From JBGTCD01 sp041749015 (lineage in GTDB: Bacteria; Bacteroidota; Bacteroidia; Cytophagales; Cyclobacteriaceae): a stretch of DNA of 64,000 nucleotides. The stretch spans positions 3,412-67,411 of the forward strand of contig JBGTCD010000038.1 of the NCBI GenBank assembly GCA_041749015.1. The letters are read 5' to 3'. Below are positions 28,274 to 37,600 of this stretch, one piece after another. Numbering within the stretch: position 1 is the first letter of the stretch; every line of letters starts with the position of its first letter. Made by a program: the position numbers and the translations under genes. The notes under the pieces were generated by a model. That model was not told the origin of the DNA and searched no databases. It saw only the letters and a program-made list of their open reading frames with translations.

Positions 28274-28694
28274 TTCAGCTATTAAACTAAGTGGTTTAGA
28301 GGGCATTAAAGTGGTAGCCTTCCAGCTTTGGGAACTTGGTAAAGATAGAAATATATGGTTTTTTGAGGGTGATTTGGGTGCGGGTAAAACCACATTGATT
28401 GCGGCCCTGATGGAGGTAATTGGGGTGCAAGATTGGGTAAGCAGCCCTACTTTTGCCATAATCAACCAGTATGAAGGGCCCAAAGCAGAGGTCTTTTATC
28501 ATTTTGATTTGTATCGGCTTAAGGATTGGGAAGAGGCATTTGAAGCTGGTATTATAGAATTAATGGAGGAGGATCGTTACTGTTTCATCGAATGGCCTGA
28601 CAGGCTGAAGGGCAAGCTACCGGATCAATATTTTTTAGTCAAAATCGATGTAGCGCCAGACGATCAGCGGATTATTAGTTATTTTAAAAAATGA
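28263..28694 (+). CDS. tsaE: tRNA threonylcarbamoyladenosine biosynthesis ATPase TsaE
   Basis: 143 residues. P-loop EGDLGAGKTTLIAAL near residue 35, VSSPTFAIINQYEG near 60, FYHFDLYRLKDWEE and CFIEWPDRL later: the standard TsaE set. It supports turnover of the TsaBD complex that makes t6A at position 37 of ANN-decoding tRNAs. Overlaps porX by 11 bases and ald by 4 (ATGA), as a tight operon. The Sua5-type partner enzyme is encoded at 61037-62005. Confidence 0.95.
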   Translation: MEVDSAIKLSGLEGIKVVAFQLWELGKDRNIWFFEGDLGAGKTTLIAALMEVIGVQDWVSSPTFAIINQYEGPKAEVFYHFDLYRLKDWEEAFEAGIIELMEEDRYCFIEWPDRLKGKLPDQYFLVKIDVAPDDQRIISYFKK

Positions 28695-29917
28695 GTAAAA
28701 CTTCAAAATCAGGTTTTGAGGCTCTTGCCAAGGAGACCTCTTTGTACCCTCAGGAATCTTTGATGAAGGTAAAGGGTAAGAATAAGAAATTTTTCATTGG
28801 GATTCCAAAGGAGGTTTCCTTGCAGGAAAACCGGGTCAGCCTTACTCCGGATGCGGTAGGGGTATTGGTCAATAATGGGCATGAAATCTGGATCGAGACA
28901 GGTGCTGGTAAAGGTGCCAAGTTTTCTGACCGGGAATACAGTGATGCTGGGGCTAAAATTGTCTACTCAGCCAAAGAGGTATATGAGGCTGAGATCATTC
29001 TCAAGATAGAGCCACCAATTAAGGAGGAACTAGGTTATTTTAAGACAGGAAAAACGCTGATCTCTGCTATACAGATGGGGAGCCAGACACCGGAAATTCT
29101 CACAGGACTTAACGATAAGAAAGTTACTGCTATCGGTTATGAATACATAGAAGACAAGGTGGGAGGGATGCCCATCATACGGGCTATGAGCGAAATTGCG
29201 GGCAGTTCGGTGATGCTGATTGCCGCTGAATACCTCAGCACCGTAAGCAATGGCAAGGGTATTATTATCGGGGGAATCACGGGGGTGCCGCCTACCAAAG
29301 TGGTGATCCTTGGGTCTGGTACAGTGGCGGAATATGCTGCCAGAGCCGCCTTTGGTCTCGGTGCTCAAATTCAGATATTTGATAATCATATTTATAAACT
29401 CCGAAGGATCAAACATACCCTCGGATTTCAGGTGTATACTTCCACCATCGACTCTACCACGCTCACCGACTCCCTCAAAACCGCTGATGTGGTGATCGGT
29501 GCGCTTAGGGCTGAGAAAGAATGGACCAGATATGTGGTCACTGAGGAGATGGTAAGTCAGATGCGGCCAGACTCCGTGATTATTGATCTTACCATTGATC
29601 AGGGGGGGTGCATCGAAACCTCTGAACTCACTACTCATGACAGCCCGATTTTCAGGAAGTATGGAATCATTCATTATTGCGTGCCAAATGTAGCATCCAG
29701 GGTTGCCAATACGGCTACTACCGCCCTAAGTCATATCTTTACCCCTATTTTATTACAGGCAGCCGATGAAGGCGGGATGGAGGAAATGATCTTTAGTAAT
29801 AAATGGTTTATGAAGTGCGTATATGCCTAACGTGTTGCACTCACCAAAGAGCCACTCGCCCGCAGGTTTGGGATGAAACACAAAAATCTGGATCTTCTTA
29901 TGGCTGCGAGGTTTTAA
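28691..29917 (+). pseudogene. ald: Alanine dehydrogenase interrupted by an in-frame stop near its C-terminus
   Basis: Ald converts alanine to pyruvate and ammonia with NAD. The main frame (28691-29830, 379 residues) has FFIGIPKEVSLQENRVSLTPDA region, a NAD-binding KVVILGSGTVAEYAARAA fold near 208 and ends at a TAA. The same frame then continues for 28 codons to a second TAA (29915-29917), reading RVALTKEPLARRFGMKHKNL and on to DLLMAARF, the usual Ald C-terminus. So the stop replaces what should be a Tyr codon (TAC). Nearby codons TGC and GTT also stand where family members usually have Gly (GGC, GGT). The truncated product may still work, or the stop may be a sequencing error. Coupled to tsaE by ATGA. 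Confidence 0.8.
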
Positions 29918-29966
29918 TAGACACTATTTTTAAATCCAGGTATCTTTCCACAATTAGAAAAATAAT

Positions 29967-31988
29967 TCAATCCCCTTGGTTGTTTTCTGATGGAGAAGAA
30001 AGCTTTATAAGCATTGGGCTAGTGAGTATCTTGCTGATCATGGACCTGTATTCTCTCAAATACGGATACTCTTGGGGCGTAAAGTACGCGCTTTGTTGTA
30101 TCTGGATACTTATTTGAATTTGATTTTCTCCCTCCAGTAAACTAAATCCAAAAATCCCCTTTCTATTAGGTAAGGAGAAAGTTTGATTTTCAGGAACTGC
30201 ATCCAAAGTTGCTTCTGACGGAAAGGTATAATTATATATTAAAGTGCTATTTGTGGAGGCATTTAAATCTATAGGGAGGTTTCTTTTTTCGCTAACAAAA
30301 GGATTTTCTTTAAAGTATTGAAATAGAAAGGGAACCATTTCATAAACATTATCTTGAATCCTGTTAACAGGAAATTTGCCTTTGAAATAAATTTTTAATG
30401 GCTCGTCAATATCATACAAGTTTATAAGTTGAAGAGAATCAAATGTAGTATTCTGATCAAAATCAAACAGAGTTTTTAAAATTTCACCTAAAGAGTTCTT
30501 ATTATTTAATTGAGTAATAATTTTTCTTCTTTTCTCTATTCCGTCATAACCATAAAATGCTAAACTTGATTCTGCCAATAGCTCAGCATTTTTATTCATT
30601 TCTATATTAGTAATACCCACAGTTTTGGTTGGAGGTTTTGGATCCAAATCAATCCATTTATGTTTTAACTTTTCAATCATATACCCACGATTATTCAAAT
30701 CGTTTTTTGTGAGGAATTTAAGTGGAGTCAATGGGTCAATGGCAGTAAACAAAATTTCTTCATTGTCTATGTAAGCGACTCCTAATACATTATTGTATTG
30801 GGATAATAGCGGAAAATATTCATTCACTTGCCCATTAGACTTAGTGCTGGAAATAATTGGATAAGCTTCAATACCATAATTCTTCAGCCATAGAATTAAG
30901 AAAAGATTGATTTCAGCGACATTTCCATTTTTTGATTCAATAAGATCTTTAGGCTTTTGTGTGGCCCAGGCACTAAACTCACCATTCCAATTTAAATTTG
31001 TTTGAACGTATTGATACATTTTTGAAATTAGCTCCTTTTGAGGCAACTCTCTATCAAACTCGGGCAAACCCATCCGGTTTAAAATGGTCTCTGAAATATA
31101 ATTTTTGAACCTGGTTTCTAAAACCCTATCAACAAAATCATTCCAACTCTCCGCAAAGCTCACCTGAACAGAAGTGGTATATTGAACGCGAGCATGACTC
31201 CTTTTATAATATGAAGCAGCCTGGAATTTTATTGCCTCAACAAAATCCTGTGGGTTATGGCAAAATGGTTCTTCATAGTAGGAAGGAATATTAGTGAGCT
31301 CCCATTTATTGGTACTTTGACCTGCATATTTTGGTTTAGTAATTGGGCCTTGGGTAAATACATTATAACTTACTGGTTCTGATGGTATTTTTGCTTCGAA
31401 AATACTACTTAGTGTTGGGTATTTAGTTTGAAAATACCAATTATCCAGATACACATAATTTTTGCTGAATTTTGTGTATTCCAATTCTATAATAGAACCT
31501 GCGGTTACTGAAGGAAAAGTAATCCTGACCTCTCTCCAATTTTCCGAAACGTCAACATCAAAAATGGACGATTTTTCTACCTTCACCACTTCCTTTTTTC
31601 CATCTATGAAGTTGATGGTTTGAGCCCGTATCTTTTTTACATTTTCCAAACCATCTTTAGAAAAATAAGAGATGGTCTGATCAGCTGGGCCTTTCTCCAG
31701 GTCGGTAAGAATTTTGATCCGCTTTCTTCTCACTAATTCAATAAAGCCAGCATTATTTATTGTCATTTTTCCATAATCTCCCAGGATTACAGCACCAGCC
31801 TCTGGCTCAAACTCACAAAACTCAATTGTTATTTCATCATCCGAAAAATCGCCCCATTTTGGAAAGAAGTCCTGACCGGAACATGGGATACTGACCCAAA
31901 ACAGAATAACAATCAGGAGCAAATGGGTTTTAAATAACCTCCAGTCCTTGCAATTGGGCTTTAAGCACTTTGATTTTATCTTCTGCAT
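29967..31988 (-). CDS. DUF3857 / transglutaminase-like secreted protein
   Basis: 673 residues from the ATG at 31988, which lies inside the 3' end of valS (59-base overlap); a longer frame reaches 32069. A hydrophobic signal segment (LLLIVILFWVSIPCSGQ) supports the later start. A DUF3857 domain follows, then a transglutaminase-like region around SKNGNVAEINLFLILWLKNYG near residue 390, in which the usual catalytic Cys position seems to be Asn or Val, so it may be inactive. Such proteins are exported and common in Bacteroidota; function is unknown. Adenine- and thymine-richer than valS by eye. Confidence 0.85.
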   Translation of the reverse strand: MQKIKSKCLKPNCKDWRLFKTHLLLIVILFWVSIPCSGQDFFPKWGDFSDDEITIEFCEFEPEAGAVILGDYGKMTINNAGFIELVRRKRIKILTDLEKGPADQTISYFSKDGLENVKKIRAQTINFIDGKKEVVKVEKSSIFDVDVSENWREVRITFPSVTAGSIIELEYTKFSKNYVYLDNWYFQTKYPTLSSIFEAKIPSEPVSYNVFTQGPITKPKYAGQSTNKWELTNIPSYYEEPFCHNPQDFVEAIKFQAASYYKRSHARVQYTTSVQVSFAESWNDFVDRVLETRFKNYISETILNRMGLPEFDRELPQKELISKMYQYVQTNLNWNGEFSAWATQKPKDLIESKNGNVAEINLFLILWLKNYGIEAYPIISSTKSNGQVNEYFPLLSQYNNVLGVAYIDNEEILFTAIDPLTPLKFLTKNDLNNRGYMIEKLKHKWIDLDPKPPTKTVGITNIEMNKNAELLAESSLAFYGYDGIEKRRKIITQLNNKNSLGEILKTLFDFDQNTTFDSLQLINLYDIDEPLKIYFKGKFPVNRIQDNVYEMVPFLFQYFKENPFVSEKRNLPIDLNASTNSTLIYNYTFPSEATLDAVPENQTFSLPNRKGIFGFSLLEGENQIQISIQIQQSAYFTPQEYPYLREYRSMISKILTSPMLIKLSSPSENNQGD

Positions 31989-34554
31989 CGGCTTTTTTCT
32001 TTTTCTCGTTATCGATGACCGCTTCGGGAGCATTGCTGACAAATCTTTCATTTTTAAGTTTTTTATCAACGGAGATCAAAAAACCTTCCAGATATTTTAA
32101 CTCTTTTTCAATGCTTCCCCGCTGCTGACCTTTATCAACGGCATGTTCAAGGGGCACAAAACACTCATCCGATCCGGCTAAAAAGCTCGCTGCACCTGAA
32201 GGAGCCTCATTGACCAAACTAATATCGTCAATATTAGCTAATTTTTTGAGGTATAGATCATATTTTTTATAGACACTCGCTTCCCTGGCCCTGATTTGGA
32301 GGTTGAGGGCGACTTTGGGGTTGATCTGTTTTTCGTTCCGTACATTCCTCATTTGGGAAATTACCTCAAAAATCATGGCTACAGAAGTAATCGCCTCTTC
32401 GTTAACCCTTCCAGGCCTTGGCCAGGGGGCTACGATCAGGCAATCTCCCGGTGTGCGCTCCCGAAGCAGGCTCCAGATCTCCTCAGAAATAAAGGGCATG
32501 AAAGGATGCAATACCTTTACAATCTTTTCGAAAAAATTGATGGTCACCTCGAGTGTTTTGGGATCGATGGGTTGTTGGTAGGCGGGCTTCACCATCTCCA
32601 GATACCAGGAACAGAAATCATCCCAGGCCAGCTTATATACTGCCATCAGGGCATCGGATATCCTGAATTTTGAAAAATGATCTTCAATCTCCTCCAAAGC
32701 CTGGTCAAACCTGGCTTCAAACCACTCTGCCGCTACGGCATGGGCATAGGGTAGGGAAGAGTCGATCTCCCATCCTTTTACCAGCCTGAAGGCATTCCAT
32801 ATTTTATTATTAAAATTCCGGCCCTGCTCACATAGCTTTTCGTCAAACAAAAGGTCATTGCCGGCCGGTGAACTAAAAAGCATTCCTGTACGCACCCCAT
32901 CGGCCCCGTACTGCCTAATGAGGTCCAGAGGGTCCGGGCTGTTGCCCAGAGATTTACTCATTTTTCTGCCTTGCTTGTCACGCACAATCCCTGTGAGGTA
33001 CACATTTTTAAAAGGCATCTCACCCCTGTATTCATAACCGGCGATGATCATTCTGGCTACCCAGAAAAACAGGATCTCGGGAGCTGTCACCAGATCGTTG
33101 GTAGGGTAATAGTACTTGATATCCGCGTTTTCAGGGTTTTTAAAACCATCAAAAACAGAAATGGGCCATAGCCATGCACTGAACCAGGTATCGAGCACGT
33201 CTTCTTCTTGGTTAAGATCTTCAGGTTTGATATTGGCTTGTTTTTTTTGTGCCTCCTTTAAGGCTTCTTCCGCATCATGAGCCACTACAAAGCTGCCATC
33301 GGGCAGGTACCATACCGGAATTCTATGTCCCCACCAGAGTTGGCGTGAAATGCACCAATCCCGCACATTCTCCATCCAGTGCCGGTAGGTATTCTTAAAT
33401 TTTGGAGGGATCAGCCTGATGTCATCATTCATCACATGCTTCAATGCAGGCTTGGTGATATCTTCCATTTTTAAGAACCATTGCATGGAGAGGCGTGGCT
33501 CGATCACCGCATCGGTCCGTTCAGAAAAGCCCACATTATTGACATAGTCTTCTTCTTTGACCAGGTGGCCCTCTTCCTGTAATTTTTTAACAATTTTTTT
33601 CTTGACCACAAATCGATCCTCTCCTATGTATAATTGAGCCTTTTCATTCAGGGTACCATCATCATTAAAAATATCGATCGATTCCAGGTTATGCCTTAGC
33701 CCTATTTCATAGTCGTTGATATCATGGGCCGGAGTCACCTTGAGGCAACCTGTTCCAAACTCCATAGAAACGTAATCATCTTCTATGATGGGAACGACCC
33801 TGTTGATCAGTGGCACCAGTGCTTTTTTGCCTTTCAGATGGTTATATCTCTCGTCATTAGGGTTGATGCAGATGGCAGTATCACCCAGGATGGTCTCAGG
33901 CCTGGTGGTAGCGATGGTGACAAATTCATCACTCCCCTGAATGGCATACCGGATATGGTATAGCTTGGAGTTGACCTCTTTATGGATGACCTCATCGTCA
34001 GACAGGGCAGTCTTGCCCTGTGGATCCCAGTTGACCATACGGATGCCGCGGTAAATATGCCCTTTACGAAACAGGTCCACAAATACCTGGATTACCGCCC
34101 TGGACAGGTCTTCTTCCATGGTGAAACGGGTGCGGTCCCAATCACAGGAGGCACCGAGTTTTTTGAGTTGTTCGAGGATGATGCCCCCGTATTTCTCCTT
34201 CCACTCCCAGGCATATTTCAGGAATTCTTCCCTGGAGATATCTCTTTTATTGATACCCTTTTCTTTGAGCATGGCCACCACCTTTGCTTCGGTGGCGATA
34301 GAGGCATGGTCGGTACCGGGTACCCAGCAGGCTTCCTTGCCTTCCATCCGGGCTTTGCGGATCAGCACATCCTGGATGGTATTATTCAGCATATGACCCA
34401 TATGCAGTACCCCTGTAACATTCGGTGGTGGTATTACGATGGTATAGGACTCCTTATCAGGATGAGGTTTGGAGCTGAAGAAGCCTTTTTCCATCCAATG
34501 GCTGTACCATTTGTCTTCTACTAGGGTGGGGTCGTATTTGGTGGATAATGACAT
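31930..34554 (-). CDS. valS: Valyl-tRNA synthetase
   Basis: Charges tRNA-Val. From ATG 34554 (MSLSTKYDPTLVEDKWYSHW) 874 residues; the upstream start at 34596 adds 14 residues not expected in the family. Class I motifs: PPNVTGVLHMGHML (HIGH type) near 44, GTDHASIATEAKV, WCISRQLWWGHRIPVWY, KMSKSLGNSPDPLDLI near 525, anticodon-binding domain, and a C-terminal coiled coil (KELKYLEGFLISVDKKLKNE) as usual for ValS. Complete and intact. Confidence 0.97.
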   Translation of the reverse strand: MSLSTKYDPTLVEDKWYSHWMEKGFFSSKPHPDKESYTIVIPPPNVTGVLHMGHMLNNTIQDVLIRKARMEGKEACWVPGTDHASIATEAKVVAMLKEKGINKRDISREEFLKYAWEWKEKYGGIILEQLKKLGASCDWDRTRFTMEEDLSRAVIQVFVDLFRKGHIYRGIRMVNWDPQGKTALSDDEVIHKEVNSKLYHIRYAIQGSDEFVTIATTRPETILGDTAICINPNDERYNHLKGKKALVPLINRVVPIIEDDYVSMEFGTGCLKVTPAHDINDYEIGLRHNLESIDIFNDDGTLNEKAQLYIGEDRFVVKKKIVKKLQEEGHLVKEEDYVNNVGFSERTDAVIEPRLSMQWFLKMEDITKPALKHVMNDDIRLIPPKFKNTYRHWMENVRDWCISRQLWWGHRIPVWYLPDGSFVVAHDAEEALKEAQKKQANIKPEDLNQEEDVLDTWFSAWLWPISVFDGFKNPENADIKYYYPTNDLVTAPEILFFWVARMIIAGYEYRGEMPFKNVYLTGIVRDKQGRKMSKSLGNSPDPLDLIRQYGADGVRTGMLFSSPAGNDLLFDEKLCEQGRNFNNKIWNAFRLVKGWEIDSSLPYAHAVAAEWFEARFDQALEEIEDHFSKFRISDALMAVYKLAWDDFCSWYLEMVKPAYQQPIDPKTLEVTINFFEKIVKVLHPFMPFISEEIWSLLRERTPGDCLIVAPWPRPGRVNEEAITSVAMIFEVISQMRNVRNEKQINPKVALNLQIRAREASVYKKYDLYLKKLANIDDISLVNEAPSGAASFLAGSDECFVPLEHAVDKGQQRGSIEKELKYLEGFLISVDKKLKNERFVSNAPEAVIDNEKKKKADAEDKIKVLKAQLQGLEVI

Positions 34555-34802
34555 ATAAATAGGAAAGGCCCGGGATTTTGAATTAATAAATGGCAAAATT
34601 GCAAACTCATGACGAGAGGTGAAAGTGTTTCTTTAAAGAATTTGCCTAATAATAAAAGTATTCTCAAAAAACCATCAGGGTTTTATTGAATTTGGTATTG
34701 ATAGACCTAAAAAACCATTAGGTCGGTTTGATGGCATGATTTTCACTGCAGAAGGGGAGTAATATAATTTTCCTAAATTTGCACAAAATTTAATTCCCGA
34801 TT
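34555..34802. other. Intergenic region between valS and the unknown secreted protein, with two small hairpins
   Basis: The perfect inverted repeat GACCTAA-aaaacca-TTAGGTC spans 34704-34724, and AAAACC-atcag-GGTTTT lies near 34667-34682. Both contain a shared AAAAAACCATYAGG direct repeat. They lie in the leader of valS if its transcript starts beyond them, so they could act as an attenuator, but no T-box-like structure is apparent. Confidence 0.35.
34774..34781 (+). promoter_or_regulatory. Candidate -7 element (TAAATTTG) for the 34803 operon
   Basis: Matches the Bacteroidota -7 consensus TAnnTTTG and sits 21 bases before the ATG, giving a short leader. No TTTG at the right distance upstream. 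Confidence 0.4.
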
Positions 34803-36767
34803 ATGTCAAAATTTCATCAGGCCTTTGCTCTGCTTATTATCGGATTATTCTTTTTTCCAATCGATGCTATTTCTCAGAGGACGACTACTTACGATAGTAT
34901 CCTGGTAATTAGCGACAAAACCTATTTGGCTAAATTTCAATTTTATACGGAGGGAAAAGATACCATTTTTCATGGTCCCTTTGAGCTTTCTCAGCAGTTT
35001 GAAAGCCAGCAAGATGAATATGAATTTTCCTCACTGAGTGGGCATTTTGAGCGCACTGTACCTGTCAAAAATTGGGAATTAAGGCAAGGTACCTTTGTGC
35101 CGACCGGCGAAGGATTTTACAAAGATTATACTTTCTCATATAAGGTAAACGGGACCGAGTTTCTGGCTCTGGGAGGTTTTGAAAAAGGCAATAGATCGAC
35201 CGAATGGGAAATTTATGATTTGAAAATAAAAAATTCCAAAATCAGTGATACCACCTTGTATGTAAAGATGCCTTTTAGATTCAATAAGGCTTTGGGGGAG
35301 TTTGAAATGCAAATGGAGAACGATTTTTTTGAGGGGAGAATCGGTGAAAAAGAGTTTACGGAGGGGACCTGGTCCTACTATCGGATTGATGCCAATGGAG
35401 GAAAGTCACTGGTAAAACAATGGGTATTTGAAGAGCACTTACTCACTAAAAAAATTCTCTATAAAAATGGGGAGACTTTTGTTCTGGACCTTTCTCAAAA
35501 TCCTGGAGACATTGGTAAACTTGTCAATGTTAAGCTGGACGAGAAATACCTTAATATTCTTGATCTTAAAGCCTTTATTAATAATCCCCAATTATTAGGG
35601 GAGTATAGGGAGGAACAAAAAATCAGTGATTTATTTGAGAAACTAATCAATAATTTTGAGAAAATTGATGATAAATCTTTTGCGGTGACTGGGGTGGCTT
35701 TGACTCCCAATGTGAATACCAAGCTTATGGAGTTCCCTTTTTCTGATAAAGAGGAGGCGCTTATGTCTGATATTGTAAGCAGCTATGCATTTGCTGATAG
35801 TCTGGTCAATTCTTTAGTAGATGATACACAAATTAACATTGCCAGCATTTCTACAGAAAAGGTAGCCTGGTATAAAGCTGCGATAATTTCTATAAGGGAA
35901 AAATTTCTTGAGCCAGTAAATGAAATGATTTTATTATATGAGAATCAAAGTCTCAAATATTTGAACAGACAAAGATTGATCAATAAGAAAATAGATTTTA
36001 CTGAAGCGGTTGATTTTACCTATTTATTTGAAAAGGATACGATACAGGATCAGTATAAATTTGAATCTGATTATTCATTTTTAGAGAATAATGGTCCCTC
36101 TTTAAAAACACTGAATTTATATTTTGAGAGTCTTAATAAGGAATTGCTCTCACTAAGGAATAGCTTGTATGAGTATATCGATATTTATCAGAAAGAAGAA
36201 AGACTTGTACAGCTCGAATCAGCAATGATGGAGCAATATGAAAGCTTGAAAAATTTGAATGACTCTATCATCAGTGCTCAGCATAATGATTTAGCTGGTT
36301 TAGATGTGCGGGTGGCGATTAATGATTTTGCTGAAAAAGAATTAAGTAAGTATTCTAATTTACCAAGTGTTGAGGAAAAAATGGGCGCTGTTGAACCATT
36401 GATTGAGTGTTTTAGTAAAGCACACGAACTTGTTTTTGCAGTTCAGAATACTCCTGAAAATACTTACACTATTAGGGGAGCATACACCAAACAGGTTTTT
36501 AACCCATATACTTTTACTGAAATGGAAGAGAAGATTAAGCCTGCTATTTTCAAGGCTTTTAATGAGCAACTGCTACCAGGCATTTTTGAAAATCTCCAAA
36601 AATTGAATTGTAATAATCTGGAGGCCTACACCAGAAATTTTGAAATACTATATGAAGGCATGATTGACTTGCTCAAGCAAGATACCAAAAGGCAGGAACG
36701 AAGAGTAAGAAAGTCCAATGATGCTCCAAAAGCGGCAAGTGCATTAAATTTAAACCTCAAGTTTTAA
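34803..36767 (+). CDS. Hypothetical secreted protein, MORN-like N-terminal part and helical C-terminal part
   Basis: 654 residues, family not recognised. Signal peptide (FALLIIGLFFFPIDAISQ). Residues ~25-235 have repeated beta strands with phrases such as HGPFELSQ, GTFVPTGEGFY and FTEGTWSYYRID, reminiscent of MORN-type or YwqK-like repeats. The rest (~245-640) is mainly alpha-helical, partly coiled coil (about 430-490), with many Glu, Lys and Leu. First gene of a three-gene operon with a DUF2490 protein and a MORN protein, 15 and 8 bases apart. An envelope scaffold role is plausible from the layout only. Confidence 0.75.
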   Translation: MSKFHQAFALLIIGLFFFPIDAISQRTTTYDSILVISDKTYLAKFQFYTEGKDTIFHGPFELSQQFESQQDEYEFSSLSGHFERTVPVKNWELRQGTFVPTGEGFYKDYTFSYKVNGTEFLALGGFEKGNRSTEWEIYDLKIKNSKISDTTLYVKMPFRFNKALGEFEMQMENDFFEGRIGEKEFTEGTWSYYRIDANGGKSLVKQWVFEEHLLTKKILYKNGETFVLDLSQNPGDIGKLVNVKLDEKYLNILDLKAFINNPQLLGEYREEQKISDLFEKLINNFEKIDDKSFAVTGVALTPNVNTKLMEFPFSDKEEALMSDIVSSYAFADSLVNSLVDDTQINIASISTEKVAWYKAAIISIREKFLEPVNEMILLYENQSLKYLNRQRLINKKIDFTEAVDFTYLFEKDTIQDQYKFESDYSFLENNGPSLKTLNLYFESLNKELLSLRNSLYEYIDIYQKEERLVQLESAMMEQYESLKNLNDSIISAQHNDLAGLDVRVAINDFAEKELSKYSNLPSVEEKMGAVEPLIECFSKAHELVFAVQNTPENTYTIRGAYTKQVFNPYTFTEMEEKIKPAIFKAFNEQLLPGIFENLQKLNCNNLEAYTRNFEILYEGMIDLLKQDTKRQERRVRKSNDAPKAASALNLNLKF

Positions 36768-36782
36768 TCTTCTCAAATTCAA

Positions 36783-37592
36783 ATGAATAACAATATTTTA
36801 ATATTGATTTTGGTACTTGTTATCTTTTTTCCAAAGCCAGTTAAGGCTCAGGAGGAGAGAGAAAGGATTTTGGAGGATATGGAATCCAATCTTTGGATGG
36901 GCTCTTATAATAAATTCAGATTATCCGACAAGCTATTTTGGAGAGCGGAGTTCCACTACCGAAGAGGAAATTACGAGGGCACCCCATTCGTAGGTAGAAT
37001 GGCTCAGATCTATAACCGCCATGCCATTAATTATTTAGTATCACCTAATTTCAGTGTTTCTCTGGGAGGGGTGCTGCGCTTAAATTTTACCCCTGATCCC
37101 GGCAATGATGAATTTGAACCTGTAGTACATGAGCCTCGGATCTGGCACGAGTACCTGTTTGTCATGCCATTCCCCAGATTTCAGGTTTTCCATAGGATTC
37201 GCATCGAACATCGATGGAGCAAGTCAAACAGGATTGATGCCGATTGGATTTACCGAGACCGTTGGCGGTATAAGTTTTATATGAATATCCCAATCAACAA
37301 CCGGCAATTAGTGCCCGGCACATTTTATTTTACGCCAGATGTCGAAATAATTATGCATAGTGGGAAGCAGGTTATTGACAGCCCTTTGGAAGATTTGAGG
37401 ATTTACCCCTCAGTTGGTTATATTGTCAATCCGAGAATAACCTATACAGCAGGGCTGATGTATACCACCGGTCAAAGGTTAAATGACGGCACCATATACA
37501 GGCAAAGGTGGGTGATTAGAATCAATGCTTATATTTCCCTGGATTTCCGAAAAGAAGAAAAGAAAATTCCAACAATTAAATTATCAGACTAG
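36783..37592 (+). CDS. DUF2490 outer-membrane beta-barrel protein
   Basis: 269 residues: signal peptide (ending PVKAQ), then strands typical of DUF2490 (NLWMGSYNKFRLSDKLFWRAEFHYR, HEPRIWHEYLFVMPFPRFQVFHRIRIEHRW, WRYKFYMNIPINN), the pattern of a small outer-membrane barrel. Function unknown; often porin-like. Middle gene of the operon with the 654-residue protein and the MORN protein. Confidence 0.88.
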   Translation: MNNNILILILVLVIFFPKPVKAQEERERILEDMESNLWMGSYNKFRLSDKLFWRAEFHYRRGNYEGTPFVGRMAQIYNRHAINYLVSPNFSVSLGGVLRLNFTPDPGNDEFEPVVHEPRIWHEYLFVMPFPRFQVFHRIRIEHRWSKSNRIDADWIYRDRWRYKFYMNIPINNRQLVPGTFYFTPDVEIIMHSGKQVIDSPLEDLRIYPSVGYIVNPRITYTAGLMYTTGQRLNDGTIYRQRWVIRINAYISLDFRKEEKKIPTIKLSD

Positions 37593-37600
37593 ATCATTTT

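Noticed and set aside
29030..29674. 214-codon minus-strand frame inside ald
   Set aside because: Shadow of alanine dehydrogenase; the true coding strand carries the family motifs.
33982..34524. 180-codon plus-strand frame inside valS
   Set aside because: Shadow frame opposite a complete valyl-tRNA synthetase.
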